Assembly: GCA_035512595.1 (NCBI GenBank)
Contig: DATKDU010000166.1
Coordinates: 1 to 6,845, forward strand
Source of the DNA: DATKDU01 sp035512595
GTDB taxonomy: Bacteria; Planctomycetota; Planctomycetia; Pirellulales; Pirellulaceae
DNA length: 6,845 nucleotides
Direction: 5' to 3'
Below are positions 1 through 5,315 of the stretch, in pieces (the stretch's first letter is position 1; the number at the start of each line of letters is the position of its first letter). Both the position numbers and the translations under genes were made by a program. The notes below the pieces were generated by a model. That model saw only the letters and a program-made list of their open reading frames with translations, ran no database searches and was not told where the DNA came from.

Positions 1-1
1 C

Positions 2-550
2 GACGTCCTTCTCGACACCGAGGATCGCATGGAAAAGGCGATTGCGCACCTCAAGAGCAGCCTGGCCGGTATTCGCACGGGGCGGGCCAATCCGGGGCTG
101 GTCGATTCGCTGAAGGTTGAGGTCTATGGCTCGCAGACGCCCATGAAGCAGCTCGCCAGCGTCGGGGCCCCCGAGCCGCAGCAGATCGTTGTCCGGCCGT
201 ACGATCCGGGGACGATCAAGGAGATCGAGCGGGCGATCGTCAACAGCGGGCTGGGCTTCGCTCCGCAGAACGACGGGCGCATCATCCGCATCAACGTGCC
301 GCCGCTGACCACCGAAACGCGGAAGAAGCTGGTGGCCCGCATCAAGGAACTGACCGAAGAAGCCAAAGTTTCCGTCCGCAACGTTCGCCGCGATGGCAAC
401 AAGGCTGCCGACCAGGGAGAAAAAGACGGCGATCTGACCGAGGACGAGCGGGACAAGGTCAAGGAGGACATCCAGGAGCTGACGAAGAAGTATGAGGGGA
501 TGGCCGCCGATCTGGCGGCGAAGCGGGAGGCGGAGGTGATGGAAGGCTAG
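2..550 (+). CDS. frr: Ribosome recycling factor (5' end outside window)
   Basis: With EF-G, RRF splits the post-termination ribosome into subunits in the cytoplasm. The frame is open from base 2 and reads DVLLDTEDRMEKA, the family's usual N-terminal helix, so the ATG at 29 is an internal methionine and the true start lies a few codons upstream of the window. About 182 residues are visible, against a family length near 185. Diagnostic segments are IRTGRANPGLVD early in domain I, the domain II stretch PQQIVVRPYDPGTIKEIERAI followed by NDGRIIRINVPPLT, and the return to the three-helix bundle with RNVRRDGN and a charged C-terminal helix (EDERDKVKEDIQELTKKYE). It ends in TAG at 548-550. The usual upstream partner, pyrH, would lie off the left edge. 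The family assignment is essentially certain; only the start is unseen. Confidence 0.97.
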   Translation, partial: DVLLDTEDRMEKAIAHLKSSLAGIRTGRANPGLVDSLKVEVYGSQTPMKQLASVGAPEPQQIVVRPYDPGTIKEIERAIVNSGLGFAPQNDGRIIRINVPPLTTETRKKLVARIKELTEEAKVSVRNVRRDGNKAADQGEKDGDLTEDERDKVKEDIQELTKKYEGMAADLAAKREAEVMEG

Positions 551-570
551 AAAGTCCAAAGTCCAAAGTC
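551..570. repeat. Three tandem AAAGTCC units
   Basis: Immediately after the frr stop codon the 7-nt word AAAGTCC occurs twice in full and a third time as AAAGTC. It lies in the 45-bp spacer before the next gene, outside any reading frame. A related fragment, CCAAAAGTCCCAAAG, occurs at 6821-6835 near the right edge. The array is too short to be CRISPR. I infer a member of an interspersed short-repeat family, which a genome-wide count would settle. Confidence 0.6.
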
Positions 571-584
571 GGCGGACAGGGGTC

Positions 585-590
585 AGGAGG
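585..590 (+). promoter_or_regulatory. Perfect Shine-Dalgarno AGGAGG
   Basis: AGGAGG ends 5 nt before the ATG at 596. It decides the start of the phosphodiesterase over the out-of-frame ATG at 592, and it supports translation of the repeat-derived N-terminus that follows. Confidence 0.85.
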
Positions 591-595
591 CATGC

Positions 596-1480
596 ATGAT
601 TGCAAATTGGCGATTGAGAATTGCGAATTGCAAATTGTTTTCGTTGGCCGCCATTTTGCAATTTGCAATTCTCAATTCTCAATTTGCAATTGCCGCTGAT
701 ATGGTTCCTACGCCTGCCGCCAAGCTGATTGCCGAAAAGAAGGTCCTGATCATCGCCCACCGCGGCAATTCGAGCCAGTTTCCGGAAAACACGCTGCCGG
801 CGTTCGAATCGGCGGTGAAGGTCGGCGCCGATCTGGTGGAGCTCGATTACCATCACTCGGCCGATGGCGTGCCGTGCGTCCTGCACGACGAGATGTTGTC
901 CCGGACGACCGATGCCGACGACTTGTTCGGCGTCAAAGAGCCGCTGGTCTACAATTACAAACAGGCGGATCTCTGCCGGCTCGATGCAGGGGCGTGGTTC
1001 GATCTCAAGTTCGCCGGCACGCGAGTGCCGACGCTGGAGGAGTCCCTCGATGCGATTCAGAAGGGCTCGGTGACGCTGGTCGAGCGCAAGGCGGGCGATG
1101 CGGCCACGTGCGTCAAGCTGCTGGAGAAGAAAGAGCTCCTCGATCAACTCGTGGTCCAGTCCTTCGACTGGGAGTACGTCGCGCAGTGTCGCCAGCTCGC
1201 GCCACATCTCGTCCTGGCGGCGCTGGGCGGCAAGCCGCTGAACGAGAAGCGGCTGGAAATGGCGGCCGCCACCGGCGCGCAGATCATCGCCTGGGATCAC
1301 AAGGAGATCAAACGCCCGCAAATCGAGGCGATTCACGCCCGCGGGCTCAAGGCATGGGTCTACACGGTCGATGAGCCGGCCCGCGCGAGGCAGCTCATGG
1401 CCGCCGGCATTGACGGGATCATCACGAACGTGCCGGAGATCATGCTGCAATTGCGCGATGGCAATGCTGAAGGGCGCTGA
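596..1480 (+). CDS. Exported glycerophosphodiester phosphodiesterase (GDPD family)
   Basis: GDPD-family enzymes hydrolyse glycerophosphodiesters from phospholipid turnover to glycerol-3-phosphate and an alcohol. The 294-residue product has the full TIM-barrel signature: HRG at 55-57, ENT at 64-66, the metal-ligand pair E82/D84 in VELDYH, HD at 97-98, ERK at 163-165 supplying the later acidic ligand, and the C-terminal WVYTVDE (254-260) and GIDGIITNVP (271-280). By analogy to solved GDPDs, H55 and H97 are the acid/base pair. Residues 1-33 form a signal peptide with basic residues R6, R8 and K13, a hydrophobic core at about 15-30, and an AIA-type cleavage site before A34, so the enzyme should act in the periplasm or outside the cell. 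The signal peptide is encoded entirely by an inverted repeat (599-690). The gene follows frr by 45 bp and may be read from the same transcript. The exact substrate is unknown. Confidence 0.93.
   Translation: MIANWRLRIANCKLFSLAAILQFAILNSQFAIAADMVPTPAAKLIAEKKVLIIAHRGNSSQFPENTLPAFESAVKVGADLVELDYHHSADGVPCVLHDEMLSRTTDADDLFGVKEPLVYNYKQADLCRLDAGAWFDLKFAGTRVPTLEESLDAIQKGSVTLVERKAGDAATCVKLLEKKELLDQLVVQSFDWEYVAQCRQLAPHLVLAALGGKPLNEKRLEMAAATGAQIIAWDHKEIKRPQIEAIHARGLKAWVYTVDEPARARQLMAAGIDGIITNVPEIMLQLRDGNAEGR
599..690. repeat. 36+36 nt inverted repeat of ATTG/CAAT words inside the GDPD signal peptide
   Basis: The left arm (599-634) and the reverse complement of the right arm (655-690) match at 32 of 36 positions. 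A 20-nt loop separates them. Both arms are built from ATTGCAAATTG, ATTGAGAATTGC and GAATTGCAAA, and are markedly AT-rich against the GC-rich surroundings. The arms are translated in frame as the IANWRLRIANCK part and the ILQFAILNSQFAIA part of the signal peptide. The DNA could form a long hairpin or cruciform, and the mRNA a hairpin starting 3 nt after the start of the ATG. I infer a member of an interspersed palindromic repeat family. Confidence 0.9.
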
Positions 1481-1581
1481 AGGGGCGCGAAGCTGTAGCG
1501 GTTAGGGAAGCTGCGGCCCCCCGAAACAACTCTCGGCACGACTTTTTTGAATGAACCTTGCCGCACTTGGCGGATTGAATC

Positions 1582-1610
1582 TTGGCTTATCGACTCCGAA
1601 GCGCTACCAT
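1582..1610 (+). promoter_or_regulatory. Possible sigma-70 promoter for the desaturase
   Basis: TTGGCT (1582-1587) and TACCAT (1605-1610) are separated by 17 bp, which would give a 5' leader of about 110 nt. Spacing is ideal and the hexamers are partial matches. Of the 245-bp spacer 1481-1725, the only other items seen are a T6 run at 1543-1548 behind a very weak CCGA/TCGG stem (a doubtful terminator for the upstream gene) and the hairpin at 1671-1688. Confidence 0.4.
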
Positions 1611-1670
1611 AAACTTCCCATCGGAGTAGACGCCCCGCGCTCGATCCACCTGCTTTGAGTCGCCGACCTT

Positions 1671-1688
1671 AGGTCCAGGCGCGGACCT
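1671..1688 (+). other. Small hairpin in the desaturase leader
   Basis: AGGTCC (1671-1676) pairs perfectly with GGACCT (1683-1688) around a 6-nt loop, 37 nt before the start codon. No U-tract follows, so it is not a terminator. A regulatory role is possible but unsupported. Confidence 0.3.
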
Positions 1689-1725
1689 GCCGATCGCAGT
1701 ATCCCTCCTGGATGCAAGGCACAGC

Positions 1726-2736
1726 ATGTCGGTGACAACGATTTCCACAGGGGCAATTCCCCGTGCGCCCCCGCCGATGAGTTCGCTGCCCGCTGGCAAG
1801 CGGCACACGCGACTGCCTCGCCCGCCGCAAACCACCCGCCGCATCTTCTGGCGGTACGCAGCGCCGATCGTCATCGTCCACGCGCTGGCCCTCCTGGCGG
1901 TGTGGCCCTGGCTGTTCAGTTGGTCGGGCGCGGCACTGCTCTGGCTGGGCATCTACTTTTATGGCGGCATTGGCATCGATCTGTGCTACCACCGGATGCT
2001 CACGCATCGCAGCTTTCGCTGTCCGCTATGGCTGGAACGCCTGTTCGTCATGGTCGCACTCTGCTGCCTCGAAGATGCGCCGGGAAGCTGGGTGGCGACG
2101 CACCGGCAGCACCACATCGATTCCGACGACCGGGACGATCCCCACAGCCCGCTGGCCGGTTTCTTCTGGAGCCACATGGGATGGTTGCTGGTCGATAATG
2201 CGGCGGTTCGCTGCTCGTCGGCGTTCGATCGGTATGCCCGCGATATCCTTCGCGACCCGCTGTACATGCGGCTGCAGCGGAGCCTGCTGCCGATCTGGAT
2301 CTATGCGGCTCACGCCGCACTTTACTTCCTGGCCGGCCTGGCAGGGGGATGGTGGTTTTTGGGGACGTGGCTCGGCGGCGTGCAACTGGGGCTGAGCTGG
2401 CTGGTGTGGGGCTGCCTGCTGCGAACGGTGTGCGTGTGGCACATCAGTTGGTCGGTCAACTCGCTGTCGCACGTGGCCGGGTATCGCAACTACGACACGC
2501 AGGACAACAGCCGCAACAACTGGCTGGTGGCGCTCTTGTCCAGCGGCGAGGGATGGCACAACAACCACCATCACGACCCGGCCAGCGCTTCCAACGGCCA
2601 CCGCTGGTTCGAGTTCGACCTGATCTTCGCGTTCATCCAACTGCTGGAGCGGCTCGGCCTGGCGTCGCACGTGGTCTTGCCGCGATGCCGCAGGAGCGGG
2701 GGAGAGGGAATGGATCGCGGCAGCATCGCCCCTTGA
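1726..2736 (+). CDS. Membrane acyl-CoA-type fatty acid desaturase
   Basis: This is an integral-membrane di-iron desaturase of the SCD/OLE1/DesC type, which introduces a cis double bond (usually delta-9) into saturated acyl chains using O2 and an electron donor. The 336-residue protein carries all three histidine boxes: HRMLTH at 89-94, HRQHH at 126-130 and HNNHH at 278-282. It also has the family segment WHISWSVNSLSH (238-249) followed by GYRNYDTQDNSRNNW. Hydrophobic spans lie at about 46-63, 67-84, 100-116, 187-207 and 209-230, a usual layout for the family. The first 40 residues are basic, proline-rich and unconserved. ATG 1726 has a weak AAGG 8 nt upstream; the in-frame ATG at 1777 is an alternative start that would remove 17 residues. 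No electron-donor gene (ferredoxin, rubredoxin, cytochrome b5 or reductase) is in the window. The family is secure; regiospecificity and acyl carrier are not. Confidence 0.93.
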   Translation: MSVTTISTGAIPRAPPPMSSLPAGKRHTRLPRPPQTTRRIFWRYAAPIVIVHALALLAVWPWLFSWSGAALLWLGIYFYGGIGIDLCYHRMLTHRSFRCPLWLERLFVMVALCCLEDAPGSWVATHRQHHIDSDDRDDPHSPLAGFFWSHMGWLLVDNAAVRCSSAFDRYARDILRDPLYMRLQRSLLPIWIYAAHAALYFLAGLAGGWWFLGTWLGGVQLGLSWLVWGCLLRTVCVWHISWSVNSLSHVAGYRNYDTQDNSRNNWLVALLSSGEGWHNNHHHDPASASNGHRWFEFDLIFAFIQLLERLGLASHVVLPRCRRSGGEGMDRGSIAP

Positions 2737-2743
2737 GACCAGT

Positions 2744-2772
2744 TTGGTTCCGGTCGGCCAGCGTCCTATAAT
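2744..2772 (+). promoter_or_regulatory. Strong sigma-70-like promoter for the two-gene hypothetical unit
   Basis: A perfect TATAAT (2767-2772) lies 17 bp from TTGGTT (2744-2749). It starts only 8 bp after the desaturase stop codon and 35 bp before the next ATG. It implies that the downstream pair is transcribed on its own. Confidence 0.6.
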
Positions 2773-2807
2773 GATTGCACCCTAGACGTGCATCTTGAGG
2801 CCGTGCG

Positions 2808-3200
2808 ATGGCATTGGAACCCGTACTGCGTTACGTGATTCTGGCGGAGGATTGGGAACAATCGCACCCTCATCGAAATCGGATCAACATCCTCGGATTG
2901 TTGAGTAGCGTTGACCTCCCTCTGCCGTTTCCCGCTTTCGTCCCCGAAATGTGTTGCGTTGTGATGTTGACCGAATGCCGTGGCAGCGGTTCGGTAGCGA
3001 TTCAGTGTGTTTTCGAAGAGACTGGCCGACGTGTTTTTGGAACCCAAACGCGGGAAGCACCGCTCGGCAATGATCCTCTGGATATCGTGATTGTGCCGTT
3101 TCGAATACTCGAATGCTTCTTCCCAAGTCCGGGAACCTACAACATTCAGTTTCTGTTCGACGGAAAGGTCCTGGGGGAATGTCCTTTGCGGGTGAGGTGA
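2808..3200 (+). CDS. Hypothetical protein, resembles DUF6941
   Basis: This is a 130-residue soluble protein without a signal peptide or membrane segment. Function is unknown. The pattern resembles my recollection of the DUF6941 family: an N-terminal VLRYVILAEDW, an INILGLLSSVDLPLPFPAFVPEM stretch, a central beta-rich part, and a closing PGTYNIQFLFDGKVLGECPLRV that looks like a final beta hairpin. The body probably forms a beta-sandwich-like fold. ATG 2808 is supported by GAGG at 2797-2800 with 7-nt spacing. The stop codon TGA (3198-3200) lies inside the ribosome binding site of the next gene, so the two are probably translationally coupled. Base composition (about 50-53% G+C by eye) is clearly lower than in the neighbours, which suggests separate ancestry. 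Being a real gene is likely; the family name is tentative. Confidence 0.72.
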   Translation: MALEPVLRYVILAEDWEQSHPHRNRINILGLLSSVDLPLPFPAFVPEMCCVVMLTECRGSGSVAIQCVFEETGRRVFGTQTREAPLGNDPLDIVIVPFRILECFFPSPGTYNIQFLFDGKVLGECPLRVR

Positions 3201-3204
3201 ATCA

Positions 3205-3402
3205 ATGGCCAGCGAACGAAAGTCACCGACACGATATCGTGTCCTCAAGGAGATCGTGATTGAAGCGATCCCGGACCCGGCCTATGCGCCCATGATCGAG
3301 GAATGCGAGCGGAAACGCCAAAGGGCAGCCGGCTCAAAAAAGGATCAACCATCGCGCCCGCGCAGTCCCAGGAAGAAGCCCCGCAAGAAATCGGACGACT
3401 GA
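3205..3402 (+). CDS. Small basic hypothetical protein (65 aa)
   Basis: I do not recognise this protein. Residues 1-37 look folded or helical (RYRVLKEIVIEAIPDPAYAPMIEECERKR). Residues about 38-63 are a disordered, strongly basic tail (SRPRSPRKKPRKK) ending in SDD, suggesting binding to nucleic acid or another polyanion. The start is well placed: GAGGTGA (3194-3200) overlaps the previous gene's stop codon and leaves only a 4-nt gap to ATG 3205, which is the layout of translational coupling. It shares the strong promoter at 2744-2772 and the lower GC content of its partner, and is followed at once by the hairpin at 3412-3438. A functional pair is plausible, but nothing in the sequence shows what it does. 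Confidence 0.62.
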   Translation: MASERKSPTRYRVLKEIVIEAIPDPAYAPMIEECERKRQRAAGSKKDQPSRPRSPRKKPRKKSDD

Positions 3403-3411
3403 TCGGCCAAA

Positions 3412-3438
3412 CGTAGAATTCCCGTCAGACGGTCTACG
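3412..3438. terminator. Hairpin between convergent genes, overlapping the isomerase stop codon
   Basis: CGTAGA (3412-3417) pairs with TCTACG (3433-3438), and the inner CCGT/ACGG (3422-3425 with 3429-3432) closes on a CAG loop, with an ATTC bulge on one side: ten base pairs in all. It sits 10 bp after the 65-aa gene and includes the minus-strand stop codon at 3434-3436. No long U-tract follows in either direction (only TTT on the minus strand), so it may be a Rho-assisted or weak bidirectional terminator. Confidence 0.4.
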
Positions 3439-4339
3439 CAAACGCCTCCCGCAGCTTGTCGAGGTGCCTGGCGCACTCTTCCCGCACGTCCCCGGCCTCT
3501 TCGTACTCCAGCGCCACGTAGCCGCGGTAATGCGCCTCGCGCAGGATCTGCGCCAGCTTCGCGTAGTCGGCAGGCTCTTTCGCTTTCCCCGGCCGGCTCA
3601 TCACGACCTTGATCTGCGCATTGACGGCATACGGGGCAATCTTCGCCAGGTCGCCGTAGGGATCTTCCGTGTGAAAGTTCCCCGAGTCGAGGTTCACGCC
3701 GAACCAGGGGCTGTTCACGTCCCGCACAAAGGCCAAGAGTCCCTCTGCCGTCGCCGTCGGCCCGCCGTGGTTTTCCAGCGCGAGATAGACGCCAAATTTC
3801 CCAGCGTATTCGCAGCACTCTTCGATCCCGGCCACCATCAGCGAGTGGGCCTGGGCCGGCGTCTGATCCTTCTGCTGATGGCCGGCGAAGATGCGGATCA
3901 CCGGCGCGCCGAGCAGGTCGGCATATTCGATCCACCTTTTCACCGAGGCGATCTGCTCCAGCCGCTTGTCGCCCGGAGGAAGGCCAAAGTCATTGCCGAC
4001 CGCGGTGCCCGACACGTCGAGCCCCAGACGAAACGCGTGGGCGGCCAATTGCCGCAGGTAGTCGGGCGAGACGCTCTTGGGAAAGTAGTAGCTGGTCAAC
4101 TCGGTCCCTTCCAGGCCGAATTTGGCACAGTCGGAGACGAAGTCGTGCAGCGTGAGCTTGGGATTCTCGCCGGAGAGCAGGCTGCGGTAGCTGTAGGCCG
4201 CCAGCGAGAATTTGAACTTCGGGGTGCCGTTGCGCGGGATCGGCTCGATAGCGCGGGCCAGCGGCGAAATGCCGGCAGCCAGCGCGCCGGCGGCAAGAGC
4301 GGCAGAAGATCCGACAAACGAACGGCGGGAGAGGGTCAT
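3434..4339 (-). CDS. Tat-exported xylose-isomerase-like TIM-barrel protein (sugar phosphate isomerase/epimerase type)
   Basis: This is a 301-residue AP-endonuclease-2/xylose-isomerase-like TIM barrel with a twin-arginine signal. SRRSFVG at 4-10 is followed by an alanine-rich core and an ARA cleavage site at 28-30, so it should be folded and metal-loaded before export. Barrel landmarks are FSLAAYSYR (44-52), FGLEGTELTSYYF (74-86), VIRIFAGH (147-154), VYLALENHGG with metal-ligand E189, FGVNLDSGNF with D218, AQIKV with Q242 where many relatives have His, and YVALEYE with E278. Relatives isomerise or epimerise sugars or hydroxypyruvate, but many exported planctomycete copies have no known substrate. 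The ATG at 4339 is chosen because AAGG lies 7 nt upstream and the Tat motif starts there; the frame is open to 4489 but that extension overlaps rsfS. It lies 49 bp behind rsfS and may be co-transcribed with it. Confidence 0.9.
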   Translation of the reverse strand: MTLSRRSFVGSSAALAAGALAAGISPLARAIEPIPRNGTPKFKFSLAAYSYRSLLSGENPKLTLHDFVSDCAKFGLEGTELTSYYFPKSVSPDYLRQLAAHAFRLGLDVSGTAVGNDFGLPPGDKRLEQIASVKRWIEYADLLGAPVIRIFAGHQQKDQTPAQAHSLMVAGIEECCEYAGKFGVYLALENHGGPTATAEGLLAFVRDVNSPWFGVNLDSGNFHTEDPYGDLAKIAPYAVNAQIKVVMSRPGKAKEPADYAKLAQILREAHYRGYVALEYEEAGDVREECARHLDKLREAFA

Positions 4340-4388
4340 GGCGCAGCCTTTCAGTGAGGGGTGATCCTGAAAGCTTACGCGAGCGCCG

Positions 4389-4778
4389 CTAGGACTTCCA
4401 GTCAACCGGTTTGGCCCCGCCCCACAGCTCCTCCAGTCGGTAGTAATCACGGCTGCTGTCGTCGAACAGGTGGACGATGACGGAGCCATAGTCGAGCAGG
4501 ATCCACTTGCTGTCCTGGTACCCTTCGGTCCCCAGGCGGCGGTGGCCGAACTCTTTCTGGAGCACGTCGTCGATGGCGTCGCTCATGGCCCGCAATTGCC
4601 GCTGGCTGGTGCCGCTGGCGATGACGAAATAGTCGAAAATAGAAGTCTGATCGCGGAGGTCGAGAATCACCACGTTCTGCCCGCGGTTGTCCTCCGCCGA
4701 TTGCGCGGCCGCCTTGGCCAAGAGAAAACTGCGGCCGGAGGAAGTCGAGGGAATGTTGACGGTTGCTGGTGCGCCCAC
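4389..4778 (-). CDS. rsfS: Ribosome silencing factor RsfS (Iojap/RsfS family)
   Basis: RsfS binds L14 (uL14) on the 50S subunit and blocks subunit joining, lowering translation in starvation or stationary phase. From the GTG at 4778 the protein has 129 residues, close to the family's 105-130. It shows the complete signature in order: AEDNRGQNVVILDLRDQTSIFDYFVIASGTSQRQLRAMSDAI, then EGYQDSKWILLDYGSVIVHLFDDSSRDYYRLEELWGGA. The GTG start is preferred because AAAGGAG (4784-4790) lies 5 nt upstream; the open frame extends to a TTG at 4829 that lacks such support. The gene usually follows nadD, but here it stands first in its unit, divergent from rhlE, with the TIM-barrel gene 49 bp downstream. Stop TAG at 4389-4391. 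Family assignment is certain. Confidence 0.96.
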   Translation of the reverse strand: MGAPATVNIPSTSSGRSFLLAKAAAQSAEDNRGQNVVILDLRDQTSIFDYFVIASGTSQRQLRAMSDAIDDVLQKEFGHRRLGTEGYQDSKWILLDYGSVIVHLFDDSSRDYYRLEELWGGAKPVDWKS

Positions 4779-4783
4779 GCACG

Positions 4784-4790
4784 CTCCTTT
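4784..4790 (-). promoter_or_regulatory. Shine-Dalgarno AAAGGAG selecting the GTG start of rsfS
   Basis: Read on the minus strand, AAAGGAG ends 5 nt before the GTG at 4778. This decides the start over the upstream in-frame TTG at 4829. Confidence 0.75.
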
Positions 4791-4821
4791 CTTGAAGTGG
4801 AATTGGCATTCTGCGGCTGGC

Positions 4822-4836
4822 GGCGGCAAGGCCGCC
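4822..4836. other. GC-rich hairpin upstream of rsfS
   Basis: GGCGGC (4822-4827) and GCCGCC (4831-4836) form a perfect 6-bp stem with a 3-nt loop, about 45 nt upstream of the rsfS start. It would lie in the rsfS leader if transcription starts further upstream. No convincing rsfS promoter was found; TAAGAT (minus strand, 4851-4856) is a possible -10 without a good -35. Confidence 0.3.
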
Positions 4837-4942
4837 TGCTGCGCAAGTCAATCTTACGTAAAGGCGAGCGAAAAATCACCCCTCCGGTTCGCCGGAATGT
4901 CCCCTTTCGCGTCTCCAGGCGAACATTCGGCCGATTCCGCTC

Positions 4943-4970
4943 TTGACCGGGTGCCGGGGCGCTGTATTCT
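4943..4970 (+). promoter_or_regulatory. Likely sigma-70 promoter for rhlE
   Basis: TTGACC (4943-4948, 5 of 6 to consensus) and TATTCT (4965-4970, 4 of 6) are 16 bp apart. Transcription would begin near 4977 and give a leader of about 340 nt before the helicase start. No other hexamer pair as good was seen between here and the gene. Confidence 0.45.
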
Positions 4971-4996
4971 TGATCCATAAGAAAAAGGTGCGAGAC

Positions 4997-5315
4997 CGGC
5001 GGCCATGCTCCTCAAGGGAGTGCCGCTGTGTTCCTTGGCTTCGTCTTCAGCCGCCTGGGAAAATTCCCCGGTATCTGGCCTAACGACCGCGATGGATTCT
5101 CTTGCCCCTTGGCATCCTGCCGAGGCCTTGGCGTCAATGGTGACTGCCTCCTGGTAGCCGAATTCGTATGAATTCGGGTCCGAACTCTGAAGAGTCCGGC
5201 GACTGATGCCGCGGGAAGGCCTGCGGGCACTTCCCTCCTTGGGCTATCGCTGGTGAACTTCGTGCGGATGCACGGGCCGGCTGCGCTCGATTTGTTTTCA
5301 GGAAGGTGTTTTGTC
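4997..5315 (+). promoter_or_regulatory. Structured 5' leader of rhlE, candidate cis-regulatory RNA
   Basis: This non-coding stretch holds at least six consecutive hairpins. (1) 4997-5028: a 7-bp outer stem (one G-U), a CAT bulge, then GCTCC/GGAGT. (2) 5107-5125: an 8-bp stem (one G-U) with a TCC loop. (3) 5158-5177: CCGAATTC/GAATTCGG with a GTAT loop. (4) 5180-5199: seven pairs and one A-C mismatch with a TGAA loop. (5) 5213-5235: GGGAAG-GCC/GGC-A-CTTCCC, nine pairs with one bulged A. (6) 5261-5274: CGTGC/GCACG with a GGAT loop. After hairpin 5 the CCTCCTT at 5234-5240 could pair with the AGGAAGG ribosome binding site at 5300-5306. An alternative stem 5273-5289 followed by ATTTGTTTT (5290-5298) would exclude part of hairpin 6. 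Long structured leaders are known for cold-shock DEAD-box helicase mRNAs such as E. coli csdA/deaD. Function here is inferred. Confidence 0.6.

Noticed and set aside
551..690. Possible CRISPR array
   Set aside because: Units are 7 nt or are palindromic arms within a gene; there are no equal-length repeats with unique spacers and no cas genes.
1521..1548. Intrinsic terminator after the GDPD gene
   Set aside because: There is a T6 run, but the only stem before it is CCGA/TCGG with an 8-nt loop and a further 6-nt gap to the T run, which is too weak to call.
2026..2670. 214-codon minus-strand frame over the desaturase
   Set aside because: The opposite strand encodes three complete histidine boxes. 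This frame shows only histidine/glutamine/arginine-rich shadow composition.
2766..3248. 160-codon minus-strand frame over the DUF6941-like gene
   Set aside because: The plus strand has a consensus promoter, ribosome binding sites and coupled stop/start. The minus frame spans both genes and the promoter with no start signal of its own.
3464..4357. 297-codon open frame on the plus strand opposite the TIM-barrel gene
   Set aside because: The minus strand carries a clear Tat signal and barrel motifs. The plus frame is low in recognisable structure and rich in R, G and V, as expected of an antisense shadow.
4340..4489. N-terminal extension of the TIM-barrel protein from 4489
   Set aside because: It would overlap rsfS by about 100 nt and place 50 unrelated residues before a proper Tat signal. 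The ATG at 4339 has AAGG at 7-nt spacing.
4470..4946. 158-codon plus-strand frame opposite rsfS
   Set aside because: rsfS is unmistakable on the minus strand; this is an overlapping shadow that also crosses the likely promoter region.
5005..5157. 50-codon upstream open frame in the rhlE leader (MLLKGVPLC...)
   Set aside because: It has no ribosome binding site at a usable distance, its composition fits chance, and it runs through several hairpins. A leader peptide is conceivable but not supported.
5253..5315. Longer RhlE start at GTG 5253
   Set aside because: No Shine-Dalgarno precedes it, and the segment coincides with hairpin 6 and the true ribosome binding site. RhlE proteins begin at the MSF found at 5316.
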